This document shows, piece after piece, positions 8,588 to 16,815 of a stretch of 64,000 bases of DNA (the first letter of the stretch is position 1; every line of letters starts with the position of its first letter). Source of the stretch: JAVJUS01 sp040220455 (GTDB lineage Bacteria > Pseudomonadota > Alphaproteobacteria > DSM-16000 > Inquilinaceae); the NCBI GenBank assembly GCA_040220455.1, contig JAVJUS010000005.1, positions 62,001 to 126,000 on the forward strand, in the 5' to 3' direction. The position numbers were made by a program, and so were the translations under genes. Below the pieces are notes generated by a model. The model was given only the letters and a program-made list of their open reading frames with translations. It was not told where the DNA came from and ran no database searches.

Positions 8588-9094
8588 CTACTCCGCCTCG
8601 TGCCGGTCGCGGGTGTGGACATGGACGTCATGCGCGCCATGGCGTTCCAGAACGGCGCGGGCGCGTTCCTGGCGCTCGGGCTCCTCCGCGCGGACCCAGA
8701 GCAGGACCGCACCATACTCGAGGGCGCGGGCGAAGGCTTCCGTATGCGGCGTGGCGCGCAGTTCCTCGAGCAACTCCCGGGCCGCCGCGACGCCCACGCC
8801 GGCGCCGACCAGCCCGGCGATGGCCGCGCCGAGGGGGCCGGCGGCGAGCGCGATCAGCCCGGCCGTTGTGATCGGCCCGATATACTTCGCTTCGCCGACC
8901 AGCCCGTAGACCTGGGACTGCCAGCTCTCGCCCTCGTCCCCGGCCGCGGTCAGCGACTCATGGGTGTCCAGCACCGAGACATCGGAGGAGGCGAAGTCTT
9001 CGGCGAGCAGGTCCTGCACCGCGGCGCGGAACGCCTCCCGGGTTTCGAACCGGCCGACGACTTCCGTGATTCGGGCATCCGCGCCTGGGGCCAT
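8588..9094 (-). CDS. Glycine-zipper membrane-associated protein, general-stress-like
   Basis: A 168-residue protein of unknown function. The N-terminal 60 residues (RFETREAFRAAVQDLLAEDF, SDVSVLDTHESL) resemble the heavy-metal-associated/YflT-like fold seen in general-stress proteins. Residues of about 85-120 are a glycine/alanine zipper (GLIALAAGPLGAAIAGLVGA), probably one or two membrane helices. The C-terminal part (YGAVLLWVRAEEPERQERAR, HGAHDVHVH) repeats the same ferredoxin-like pattern. The layout matches proteins annotated as DUF1269-like or general stress protein 17M, but I assign no activity. The start is the ATG at 9094. It diverges from the flavin reductase at 9292. Confidence 0.65.
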   Translation of the reverse strand: MAPGADARITEVVGRFETREAFRAAVQDLLAEDFASSDVSVLDTHESLTAAGDEGESWQSQVYGLVGEAKYIGPITTAGLIALAAGPLGAAIAGLVGAGVGVAAARELLEELRATPHTEAFARALEYGAVLLWVRAEEPERQERARAVLERHGAHDVHVHTRDRHEAE

Positions 9095-9291
9095 GGGTCT
9101 CGCTCTCCGTCTGTCCTGCAAGATCGCGCTCGGACGATCGGCCCCTTCTAAGGCTTCGTTCCCGCCTCGGCAATCCGTGGCGGGGCCGGGCGGGCGCGGC
9201 ATGGACGCCCCGGCTCGCGGCCGGCACAGTCGCGACACACCGTCGAAGGCGCCGCCGCGCGGCGCGCGGCTCCCGGAAAAGGAGGCCCCCC

Positions 9292-9870
9292 ATGGCCCTG
9301 ACGATACCCGTGATCTACGGCTCGGTCCGCCATCACCGCAAGGGCATCGGCGCCGCGCGCTGGGTCGCCGCCCGACTGGCCGAGCGTGGCCACGAGGCGC
9401 CGCTGATCGATCCGCTGGAGCGCGCCCTGCCGCTGCTCGACCGGATGTACAAGGAGTATGCCGCCGGCGAGGCACCCGCGGTCCTGGAGGAGCTCGCCAC
9501 GCTCTACCGCCGCGCCGACGCCTTCGTGGTGGTCAGCGGGGAATACAATCACGGCGTCCCGCCGGCCCTGTCCAACCTCCTCGATCATTTCCTGGAGGAG
9601 TACTATTTCCGCCCCTCCGGGATCGTCTGCTACTCGGCAGGCTCGTTCGGCGGCGTGCGGGCAGCCATGGCGCTCCGGGCCATGCTCGCGGAGATGGGCA
9701 TGCCCTCGATCTCCTCGATCTTCCCGATCCCCCGGGTCGGCCAGGCCTTCGCCGAGGACGGCACGACCGAGGACCCCGCCTGGGCCGAGCGCTCCACCAA
9801 GTTCTTCACCGAGCTCGAATGGTACGCCGAGGCGCTGAAGGCCAAGCGGGCCAAGGGCACGCCGTTCTGA
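9292..9870 (+). CDS. NAD(P)H-dependent FMN reductase family oxidoreductase
   Basis: A 192-residue flavodoxin-like reductase (NADPH-dependent FMN reductase / azoreductase family). The phosphate-binding loop follows the first strand (YGSVRHHRKGIGAARWVA), and the family hallmark GEYNHGVPPALSNLLDH occurs at about residues 83-99. Members reduce FMN, quinones, azo dyes or chromate with NAD(P)H in the cytoplasm; the substrate cannot be told from sequence. The ATG start follows GGAAAAGGAGG. It is monocistronic and convergent with the small gene at 9886. Confidence 0.87.
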   Translation: MALTIPVIYGSVRHHRKGIGAARWVAARLAERGHEAPLIDPLERALPLLDRMYKEYAAGEAPAVLEELATLYRRADAFVVVSGEYNHGVPPALSNLLDHFLEEYYFRPSGIVCYSAGSFGGVRAAMALRAMLAEMGMPSISSIFPIPRVGQAFAEDGTTEDPAWAERSTKFFTELEWYAEALKAKRAKGTPF

Positions 9871-9885
9871 GCCGGGCCCCCGCCC

Positions 9886-10227
9886 TCAGGCCGCCGGGGC
9901 GACGGGCGGCGCGGGGGCGCCGGCGACCGGCGGCCCGAGCCGCTCGAGCCCCAGGCAGACCGGACCGCTCGCATCCTGACGTATCACCAGCCGGACGCGG
10001 GCGCCGACCTCCGGGACCGCCGACCCGTCGGCCGGCGGCGCGGCGAAGACGTAGCGGAAAACGCTGTCGTCGACGGCGAAGCCGCCATCGGTACGAGCGA
10101 CGACGCGGCCGAGGATCTCGACCGGCCCCTCGTCGTCACCGCACCGGGCGCGCAGGATGCCGCCGACGATCAACGCCAGGATAACGACAAGCAAGAGTCC
10201 CACGACAATGGGCGGCAGCAGGTCCAC
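9886..10227 (-). CDS. Small single-pass membrane protein, unknown
   Basis: A 113-residue protein starting at GTG 10227, chosen because GGAGG lies 5 nt before it and no ATG is available nearby. A hydrophobic helix fills residues of about 5-27 (PPIVVGLLLVVILALIVGGI). It is followed by a soluble region with beta-strand character (EILGRVVARTDGGFAVDDSVFRYVF, ARVRLVIRQDASGPVC) ending in a proline/alanine tail. The soluble part could be a small OB-like or PilZ-like domain, but I do not recognise it. The N-terminal anchor suggests that the soluble domain faces either side of the inner membrane. Confidence 0.6.
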   Translation of the reverse strand: MDLLPPIVVGLLLVVILALIVGGILRARCGDDEGPVEILGRVVARTDGGFAVDDSVFRYVFAAPPADGSAVPEVGARVRLVIRQDASGPVCLGLERLGPPVAGAPAPPVAPAA

Positions 10228-10464
10228 CGAAGCCTCCGATAGCCTGACGGATCGGCCCCCTGCCGATCCGATGACGAGATATGGCGCGGTCGCCGATCGC
10301 GCGGCAGGGGCCCGGCCCCCGCGCGCCACGCGGGACGGCCGCGCATCGCGCGCATGGGTCGTCCGGCCGGGGGACTTGCCCCGCGCGGGCGCGACCGCGA
10401 TATCTTCGGTCGAGCGCCGGTGCCGGCCGCGCCCCGATGCCGGCGCGAAAGGATCCCGAGAGCC

Positions 10465-11625
10465 ATGACCGCCCGCGCCGCTTCCCCGACCACCGCCGCG
10501 CCGCCCGACAGGGCGCGGTCGATCGTCTTGCGTCCGGGGCGGGTCACCGACCTGGACGCGCTCGTGGCGCTCGAGGGCCGGGTCTTCGAGACCGACCGGC
10601 TGAGCCGGCGCAGCTTCGCCTATTTCCTGACACGCGGACACGCCGACCTGATCGTCGCCGCCGACGACGCGGACCGGCCGGTGGGCTACGCCCTCGTGCT
10701 GTTCCGGCGGGGCACGTCGCTCGCCCGGCTCTATTCCTTCGCCGTCGATCCGGGCCATCGGGGCCGCGGCATCGGCGGCCGGCTGCTGGCGGCGGCCGAG
10801 CAGGCCGCGCTCGACGGCGACGCGGTGTGGCTGCGCCTGGAGGTCCGCGTGGACAACGCCGGCGCCATCCGGCTCTACGAAGTCGCGGGTTATCGCCGGA
10901 TCGGGCGCTATCTGGACTACTACGAGGATCACGCCGAGGCGTTGCGGTTCGAGAAGAGGCTGACCGCCCTCCGGGCGCCGGAATGCCGGGTGCCCTACTG
11001 GCCCCAGTCGGCGGAATTCACCTGCGGGCCGGCGGCGCTGATGATGGCGATGGCGGCCCTCGATCCGGCGATCCCGTTGGACGAGACGCTGGAGCTGCGC
11101 CTTTGGCGAGAGGCGACGACCGTCTTCATGACGTCCGGCCATGGCGGGTGCGAGCCCTTCGGCCTCGCGCTGGCCGCCCATCGCCGGGGCTTGGCGGCGA
11201 CGATCCACCTCAGCTCCGACGACTTCCTGTTTCTCGACGGCGTGCGCAGCGAGGCCAAGCGCCGGGTCATGCGCCTGGTCCAGGCGGATTTCCGGGCCGA
11301 AGCGGCGAAGACCGACATCGCGGTGGTCCATCGCGCCTTCGAGCTGGGCGACCTGGCCGCCCTGCTGGCCGCGGGCGGCGTCGCGCTGGTCCTGATCAGC
11401 CACTGGCGGATGTACCGGGAGAAGGCACCGCACTGGATCGTCGCCCACGGCCTTGACGATCGTTTCGTCTACGTCCACGACCCCCATGTCGACCCCGACG
11501 AGCACGAGACCGCCGCGGCCAAGGCGAACCTGCCGATCCCGCGCGCGGAGTTCGAGCGCATGGCGCGCTACGGCCGCGACCGTCTGCGCGCCGCGATCTC
11601 GCTGAGCAATCGCGGGGACGCATGA
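10465..11625 (+). CDS. GNAT acetyltransferase fused to a peptidase C39-like domain
   Basis: A 386-residue two-domain protein. The N-terminal GNAT domain (about 20-170) carries the acetyl-CoA loop V-D-P-G-H-R-G-R-G-I-G at 94-104, RimI-like. The C-terminal domain (about 175-370) is a papain-like C39 peptidase fold with a complete triad: Gln/Cys in PYWPQSAEFTCGPAALMM (C187), H323 in PHWIVAHG and D339 in VYVHDPH. C39 peptidases usually cut leader peptides of exported peptides, but are then fused to ABC transporters. Here the partner is the RimK-like ligase overlapping by 4 nt (ATGA). The fusion plus ligase suggests joint acetylation, cleavage and amino-acid addition on a peptide or protein; that is inference. 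The start ATG follows AAAGGATC. Confidence 0.85.
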   Translation: MTARAASPTTAAPPDRARSIVLRPGRVTDLDALVALEGRVFETDRLSRRSFAYFLTRGHADLIVAADDADRPVGYALVLFRRGTSLARLYSFAVDPGHRGRGIGGRLLAAAEQAALDGDAVWLRLEVRVDNAGAIRLYEVAGYRRIGRYLDYYEDHAEALRFEKRLTALRAPECRVPYWPQSAEFTCGPAALMMAMAALDPAIPLDETLELRLWREATTVFMTSGHGGCEPFGLALAAHRRGLAATIHLSSDDFLFLDGVRSEAKRRVMRLVQADFRAEAAKTDIAVVHRAFELGDLAALLAAGGVALVLISHWRMYREKAPHWIVAHGLDDRFVYVHDPHVDPDEHETAAAKANLPIPRAEFERMARYGRDRLRAAISLSNRGDA

Positions 11626-13124
11626 AGGGCTGGACGCTGCTGGTCGACCGACGCGCGGACCGCGACGCCCTCGACCCGGACCTTGCGCGCCTGGCGGTCA
11701 CGGCGCGCCACTACGTCACCCGGCCGGAGGAATACGCCGGGCCGGGGCGCAAGGTCGTCAACCTGTCGCGCTCCTACGCCTATCTCGGCACCGGCTACTA
11801 CGCCTCCCTGCTGGCGGAGGCGCGCGGGCACAAGGTGCTGCCGACCGTCGCCGCGATGGTCGAGCTGTCCCAGCGCGCGCTGCTGCGCCGCCGGCTGCCG
11901 GGGCTGGAGGACGAGCTGAACCGGCGCGCGCGGCGCCTGACCGAGCCGCCGGCCGAAGGCTTCACCCTGTTCGTCGCCTTCGGGGAGACCGACGACGCCC
12001 GCTTCCCGGCCTTCGCCCGGCGCGTCTTCGAAGCCCTGCGCGTGCCGCTGGTCGAGGTGCGCGTGCGCCATGGCGAGTGGCTGACGATCGGCGGCGTGCA
12101 CGCGGTCGGGCTCGACGCGCTGGACGACGGCCGCCGCGCCGTCGCGATGCGCGCGCTCCGGCGCTTCGTCCGCGGGCCTTTCGCCTCGCCCCGGCCAAAG
12201 GGGCCGCCGCGCTGGCGCCTCGCCGTCCTGGTCGACCCGAAGGAGGCGCTACCGCCCTCGGGCCCGCGCGCGCTCAAGCGCCTGGCCCGGGCCGGGGCGG
12301 CGATGGACGTGGCGGTGGAGACCATCGGCGCCGCCGACCTGCCGCGGCTGGCGGAATTCGATGCCCTGTTCATCCGCCGGACGACGGCGATCGACGACGT
12401 CACCTTCCGCTTCGCCCGCCGGGCCGAGCAGGAGGGCATGCCGGTGATCGACGACCCGACCTCGATCCTGCGCTGCACGAACAAGGTCTACCTCGCCGAG
12501 CTGATGCGGTCCGCTCGCGTGCCGATGCCGCGCACGCGGGTGATCGACCGGATGCGCGACCTGGAGGGGCTGGGCGACGACCTGGGCTGGCCGGTGGTCC
12601 TGAAGATCCCCGACGGTTCGTTCTCGCGGGGCGTCGAGAAGGCCGGCGACCCGGCCGCCCTGGCGCGCATCGCGCGGGGCATGCTCGCCGACAGCGACCT
12701 GATCCTGGCGCAGGAGTACATGTACACCGAGTACGACTGGCGGGTCGGCGTGCTGGGCGGCGAGCCGCTGTTCGTCTGCCAGTACTTGATGGCGAAGAAG
12801 CACTGGCAGATCGTCCGCCACACCGCCGACGGAGGGGCCGACGAGGGCGGCTTCCGCACCTTCGCGGTCGCCGAGGCGCCGGCCGAGGTGGTCGATGTGG
12901 CCGTGCGCGCCGCCCGGCCGATCGGCGACGGGCTCTACGGCGTCGACCTCAAGCAGACGCCGTCGGGCGTCCATGTCATCGAGGTCAACGACAACCCGAA
13001 CCTGGACGCCGGCGTCGAGGACGCGGTGCTCGGCGACGCCCTGTGGCGCGCCGTCATCACCTGGTTCCTGGCGCGGCTGGAGGGGACGGCGGCGGGTACG
13101 GCGCGTATCGACCGCACGGGCTGA
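11622..13124 (+). CDS. RimK-type ATP-grasp ligase with an extra N-terminal domain
   Basis: A 500-residue ATP-grasp enzyme. Residues 1 to about 190 form an extra N-terminal domain found in RimK-like family proteins (VVNLSRSYAYLGTGYYASLL). The ATP-grasp core follows from about 205 to 485: DDPTSILRCTNKVYLAELM, the lysine in GWPVVLKIPDGSFSRGVEK, and the Mg-binding VIEVNDNPNLDAGVED near the end. RimK-type enzymes join amino acids such as glutamate to a carboxylate using ATP. It overlaps the GNAT/C39 gene by ATGA, so the two are translated together and probably share a substrate. A repeat element at 13168 separates it from the convergent secretion genes, so it is not part of that operon. Confidence 0.87.
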   Translation: MKGWTLLVDRRADRDALDPDLARLAVTARHYVTRPEEYAGPGRKVVNLSRSYAYLGTGYYASLLAEARGHKVLPTVAAMVELSQRALLRRRLPGLEDELNRRARRLTEPPAEGFTLFVAFGETDDARFPAFARRVFEALRVPLVEVRVRHGEWLTIGGVHAVGLDALDDGRRAVAMRALRRFVRGPFASPRPKGPPRWRLAVLVDPKEALPPSGPRALKRLARAGAAMDVAVETIGAADLPRLAEFDALFIRRTTAIDDVTFRFARRAEQEGMPVIDDPTSILRCTNKVYLAELMRSARVPMPRTRVIDRMRDLEGLGDDLGWPVVLKIPDGSFSRGVEKAGDPAALARIARGMLADSDLILAQEYMYTEYDWRVGVLGGEPLFVCQYLMAKKHWQIVRHTADGGADEGGFRTFAVAEAPAEVVDVAVRAARPIGDGLYGVDLKQTPSGVHVIEVNDNPNLDAGVEDAVLGDALWRAVITWFLARLEGTAAGTARIDRTG

Positions 13125-13167
13125 TCCAGCGGATTTCGGTAATAATAGACGTATTGAAACAAAGCCT

Positions 13168-13304
13168 CACCACCAAGGGCACCAAGTTCACCAAGAATCC
13201 CGCGTCGGTTGACTCACTCTGTCACTGGTTCTCTCTGCTCTTGAATAATAAGGAACATATTTTTCTCTCGAAGCCACTTGATGAACTTGATGCCCTTGGT
13301 GGTG
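13168..13304. repeat. Long inverted repeat of the CACCACCAAGG intergenic family
   Basis: Two 28-nt arms, 13168-13195 and 13277-13304, are reverse complements with only two mismatches, around an 81-nt loop that is much more AT-rich than the neighbourhood. The arms read CACCACCAAGGGCACCAAG and onward. I recall this sequence type from intergenic regions of unrelated bacteria, where it is often mis-translated as TTKGTKFTKN-like peptides. No protein is called here. The element fills the gap between two convergent genes (stops at 13124 and 13344) and could fold as a long hairpin in either transcript. Confidence 0.8.
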
Positions 13305-13343
13305 AACCGAGTGACGGCACTGTTGTCGAGGTAGATCCTCCCC

Positions 13344-14699
13344 TCAACTTTCCCGGAACGCCAGCCGGATCGAGTCGAGGAAGGGGCGGACCAGGTATTC
13401 GAGCGCGGTGCGCTCGCCGGTCATGATCAGGACCTGGGCGGGCATGCCGGGCGACAGTGTGACGCCCTCGGGCATCTTCTCCAGCGTCTCGCGCGGCACC
13501 TCGACCCGGACGCTGTAGTAGCTCTCGCCCGTGTTCTCGTCGACCAGCGCGTCGGCGGAAACGGTCTCCACCCGCCCCTCGAAGCGGGGCAGGTTGCGCT
13601 GGGCATAGGCGAGCAGACGGATCTCCGCCGTCAGACCCGGATCGACCGCGTCGATGTCGGTCGGCGAGACCCGGGCGTCGATGATCAGGTCCTCGTCCTC
13701 CGGCACGATGTCGAGGATCGGGTCGCCCGGCGAGACCACGCCGCCGGTCGTGCGGTAGCGCAGCTCGACCACGGTCCCGGCCACCGGGGCCGTCACCACC
13801 GTGCGGTCGAGCACGTCCTCGCTCTGGCGCAACTGATCCTCGAGCGCGAGCAGGCGCGTGCGGACCTGGCTGAGCTGCTCGGCGACCTGGTCCAGCCGCT
13901 CGGCATCCTGGTTGACGATCTGGAGCTCGGTCTCCCCGATCGACTGGCGCGCCCGGGCGATGGCGGCCCGGTTCTGGGCGAGCGCGCCTTCGATCTCGGC
14001 CTGGTTGCGCTGGAGCGAAAGCAGCCGCGGCCGCCGCTCCAGCCCCTGGGCCAGGAGCTGCTCGACGCCCACCACTTCGTCCGCGATCAGCTCGAGCTGG
14101 CGGGTCTGGCTGGCGATCTGGGCCTGCAGGCCGGTGATTTCCTCGCGCAGCTGGGCGATGCGCTGGCCCAGGATCGCCTTGCGGCCGCGATGCGCCTCCA
14201 GCCGGGTCTCGAAGAGGTCGCGCTGGGCCTCGAGCAGGGCCGCGACCTCGGGCTCAGCCTCGGCCGCTTCGACCAGACGGTCCGGAAAGTCGAGCGTCTC
14301 GGCACCGCGCTGCTCGGCGATCAGCCGGGCCTGCATGGCGGCCAGCATGTCGTACTGGGTGCGCTCCTGCTCGTAGGTCGCGCGCGCGGCGACGTCGGCG
14401 AGCACGACCAGCGGGTCGCCCTCCGCGACGCGGCTGCCGTCGCGGACCAGAATCGCGCGGATGATGCCGCCTTCCAGGTGCTGGACGGTCCGCCGGCTGC
14501 CGTCCGGGCCGACCGTGCCCTGGGCGATCGCCGCCGAGGCGAGCGGCGCCAGCGCCGCCCAGCCGCCCAGGCCGACGAAGAAGACCAGGATGATCGCGAG
14601 GCCGAAAACCACCGACCCGCGCAGGCTGCCGAACAGGCCGGCGGACTCGGCGCGCTCGCGGTCACCGCCGCCGGGTCCGGGAAGGGCGAGCGTTGTCAT
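13344..14699 (-). CDS. Type I secretion periplasmic adaptor, HlyD family
   Basis: A 451-residue membrane fusion protein. A short cytoplasmic N-terminus precedes one helix at about 28-52 (VVFGLAIILVFFVGLGGWAALAP). A lipoyl half-motif (RTVQHLEGGIIRAILVRDGS) is followed by a long alpha-helical hairpin (about 120-300), the second lipoyl half (TVVTAPVAGTVVELRYRTTGG) and a beta-barrel. GG-I-I in the first half and the C-terminal length are typical of PrtE/HlyD adaptors that link an ABC transporter to a TolC-like channel. It overlaps the upstream ABC transporter gene by ATGA. No outer-membrane TolC gene and no RTX substrate lie in the window. Confidence 0.92.
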   Translation of the reverse strand: MTTLALPGPGGGDRERAESAGLFGSLRGSVVFGLAIILVFFVGLGGWAALAPLASAAIAQGTVGPDGSRRTVQHLEGGIIRAILVRDGSRVAEGDPLVVLADVAARATYEQERTQYDMLAAMQARLIAEQRGAETLDFPDRLVEAAEAEPEVAALLEAQRDLFETRLEAHRGRKAILGQRIAQLREEITGLQAQIASQTRQLELIADEVVGVEQLLAQGLERRPRLLSLQRNQAEIEGALAQNRAAIARARQSIGETELQIVNQDAERLDQVAEQLSQVRTRLLALEDQLRQSEDVLDRTVVTAPVAGTVVELRYRTTGGVVSPGDPILDIVPEDEDLIIDARVSPTDIDAVDPGLTAEIRLLAYAQRNLPRFEGRVETVSADALVDENTGESYYSVRVEVPRETLEKMPEGVTLSPGMPAQVLIMTGERTALEYLVRPFLDSIRLAFRES

Positions 14700-16525
14700 G
14701 AGCCCACCGCGCTCTGCTTCCCGCCGCCGGCATCGGCCGGCGCGCTCCCGCTCGGTTCGGCGCGCGCCGTGATGGCCGGTTTCGACGTGGCCGTGGCGGT
14801 GGCCGAGATGCCCGTCGCCGGGCGGGGGCCGGCGATCCGCTTGAGGACCTCGTCGCGCGGCCCGACCGTCTCCACTGCGCCGTCGCGCAGGATCAGGATC
14901 CGGTCGATATGGATCATGGCGCTCGGCCGGTGGGCGACCATGACGACGGTCGTGCCGCGCTCCTTCATCTTCGCCATGGCGTGGAGCAGCGCCGCCTCGC
15001 CCTCCTGGTCGAGATTGGCGTTGGGCTCGTCGAGAACCAGCAGCCGGGGCTCGCCGTAGAGCGCGCGGGCCAGGCCGATGCGCTGGCGCTGGCCGGCCGA
15101 GAGCACGGCGCCGTCCTCGCCGATCCAGGTGTCGTAGCCGTCGGACAGGCGCAGGACCATCTCGTGCACGCCGGCCAGCTTGGCCGCGGCGATGACCGAG
15201 GGCATGTCGCCCTCGCCCATGCGCGCGATGTTGTCGCGCACCGTGCCGGCGAACAGCTCCACGTCCTGGGGCAGGTAGCCGACATGGCGCCCGAACTCCA
15301 CCCGGTCCCAGCTATGGGTCTCGGCCCCGTCCAGGCGCACCGATCCGGCCGACGGGGCGTTGACCCCGACGATCAGGCGGCACAGCGTGCTCTTGCCCGC
15401 CGCCGACGGGCCGATGATGCCGAGCGCCTCACCGGGTTCCAGGGCAAAGGCCACCGCCTTGAGCACCGGGCGGGAACTGCCCGGCGGCACGTAGCTCGCC
15501 CGCTCGACCGAGAGCCGGCCGGTCGGTGCCGGCAGCCCGGCGGCGCGGCGCGGCTCCGGCGCGCCGGCGAGCAGGCGCTGCAGGCGGGCATAGGCCGCGC
15601 GCGCGCCGACGAACTGGCGCCACGAGCCGATCGCCTGCTCCACCGGCGCGAGACAGCGCCCCAGGAGGATCGAGCCGGCGATCATGCCGCCGGAGGTGAG
15701 CTGTCCGTCGATCACCAGCCAGGCACCGGTGCCCAGGATCCCGACCTGGACGAACAGGCGCACGAATTTCGACAGGCCGACGATCACCCCGGCCCGGTCG
15801 CCCGCGTGCTGCTGGCGCGCGAGCGCCTGGTCGTTGGCCCGATCGTACTCGCTCAGCAGGCCCGGCATCATGCCCATGGCCTGGACCACGTCGGCGTTGC
15901 GCACCGCCGCCTCGGCGCGCGACTGGGCGTTGACGGTCAGCCCGTTGGCCTCCGTCAGGGACTTGCGGGTCAGCAGGTCGTTGGCCAGCGCCAGGGCGAA
16001 GAGCAGCAGCGCGCTGGCCGCCGCGACCATGCCGAGGATCGGATGGAGCAGCCAGATCACCGCGACGAAGATCGGCACCCACGGGCTGTCGAAGAGCGGG
16101 AAGACCGCGCTCGAGCCGACAAAGCCGCGCAGGGCGCCTAGGTCGCGCAGCGGCTGGGCCCCGACCGAGGCGCCCGCCAGCCGGCTGGTCACCGCCGAGG
16201 CGATCAGCGTGCCCGACAGACGCCGGTCGAGCCAGGCGCTGATCCGGGTGAGCACCCGGTTGCGCACGATTTCGAGCAGGCCGAGCACCATCAGGGCGAA
16301 CCCGGCGATCAGCGTCAGATAGACCAGCGTCTCGGTCCGGCCGCTGGCCAGTACCCGGTCGAAGACCTGGAGCATGTAGAGCGGCGTCACCAGCATCAGC
16401 AGGTTCAGGAAGAAGCTGAACACGCCGATGAAGACGAAGCCGCGCAGCGCTACGCGGATCGAACGGCGCAGCGGCGTATCGGCCGCGCGCCCGTCACCTC
16501 CGGAACCTTGGGCTCTCTCCGACAT
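14696..16525 (-). CDS. Type I secretion ABC transporter (permease-ATPase), PrtD-like
   Basis: A 609-residue half transporter. The N-terminal membrane domain (about 25-300, five to six helices) is followed by an ATPase domain with Walker A GPSAAGKST, signature LSAGQRQRIGLARAL, Walker B LLVLDEPNANLD and the switch His in VAHRPS. It has no N-terminal C39 peptidase domain, so it belongs to the group exporting RTX-type proteins with uncleaved C-terminal signals (PrtD/AprD). It forms an operon with the HlyD gene that follows. The C-terminal 40 residues after the ATPase are low complexity. Its cargo is unknown; no glycine-rich nonapeptide repeat protein is encoded nearby. Confidence 0.93.
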   Translation of the reverse strand: MSERAQGSGGDGRAADTPLRRSIRVALRGFVFIGVFSFFLNLLMLVTPLYMLQVFDRVLASGRTETLVYLTLIAGFALMVLGLLEIVRNRVLTRISAWLDRRLSGTLIASAVTSRLAGASVGAQPLRDLGALRGFVGSSAVFPLFDSPWVPIFVAVIWLLHPILGMVAAASALLLFALALANDLLTRKSLTEANGLTVNAQSRAEAAVRNADVVQAMGMMPGLLSEYDRANDQALARQQHAGDRAGVIVGLSKFVRLFVQVGILGTGAWLVIDGQLTSGGMIAGSILLGRCLAPVEQAIGSWRQFVGARAAYARLQRLLAGAPEPRRAAGLPAPTGRLSVERASYVPPGSSRPVLKAVAFALEPGEALGIIGPSAAGKSTLCRLIVGVNAPSAGSVRLDGAETHSWDRVEFGRHVGYLPQDVELFAGTVRDNIARMGEGDMPSVIAAAKLAGVHEMVLRLSDGYDTWIGEDGAVLSAGQRQRIGLARALYGEPRLLVLDEPNANLDQEGEAALLHAMAKMKERGTTVVMVAHRPSAMIHIDRILILRDGAVETVGPRDEVLKRIAGPRPATGISATATATSKPAITARAEPSGSAPADAGGGKQSAVGS

Positions 16526-16815
16526 ACCCGTCTCCGAACCGGGTCCGCACTTTCGGCACCGCCCGTCGGCGCCACCCGATCCACCCTACGATATTGCTTT
16601 CGATATCCGGAGTAAAACGACGTCCAGAATGCGGAAATTTTTGGCTTTTCCATGGTATGCACGGCGCGACCGCCCCGCGATCGCGCGGATCGAGCCCCTC
16701 GAAAAACGCGCACGCATTCCGATATCGTTCGTGGATGGCAGCCTTCCGCCGCGGAGGGCCGCACCCGCCCCATAGATCCGGCCCCGCCCCCGACACACCG
16801 GTCCCCGCCCCCACG
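16526..16815. other. Divergent intergenic region, relatively AT-rich
   Basis: 290 bp between the divergent ABC transporter and the membrane-protein gene. The part from about 16585 to 16665 is clearly lower in GC than its surroundings and includes runs such as GGAAATTTTTGGC, as expected for promoters reading both ways. An open frame runs through it toward 16816, but its codon use is unlike neighbouring genes, so I do not call it coding. I see no clear operator. Confidence 0.5.

Noticed and set aside
13125..13343. Short peptides such as LTTKGTKFTKN encoded in the RimK-HlyD gap
   Set aside because: This is the translation of a known type of intergenic inverted repeat. There is no ribosome site and the frame is short.
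10465..16525. A single peptide-export cluster joining the C39/RimK genes to the type I secretion genes
   Set aside because: The two blocks are convergent and separated by a repeat element. The ABC transporter lacks a leader-peptide protease domain, and no precursor peptide is seen.
16594..16815. Longer start for the membrane protein at 16816
   Set aside because: The added 74 residues come from an AT-richer promoter-like region with codon use unlike the gene. ATG 16816 begins the coding-like sequence.
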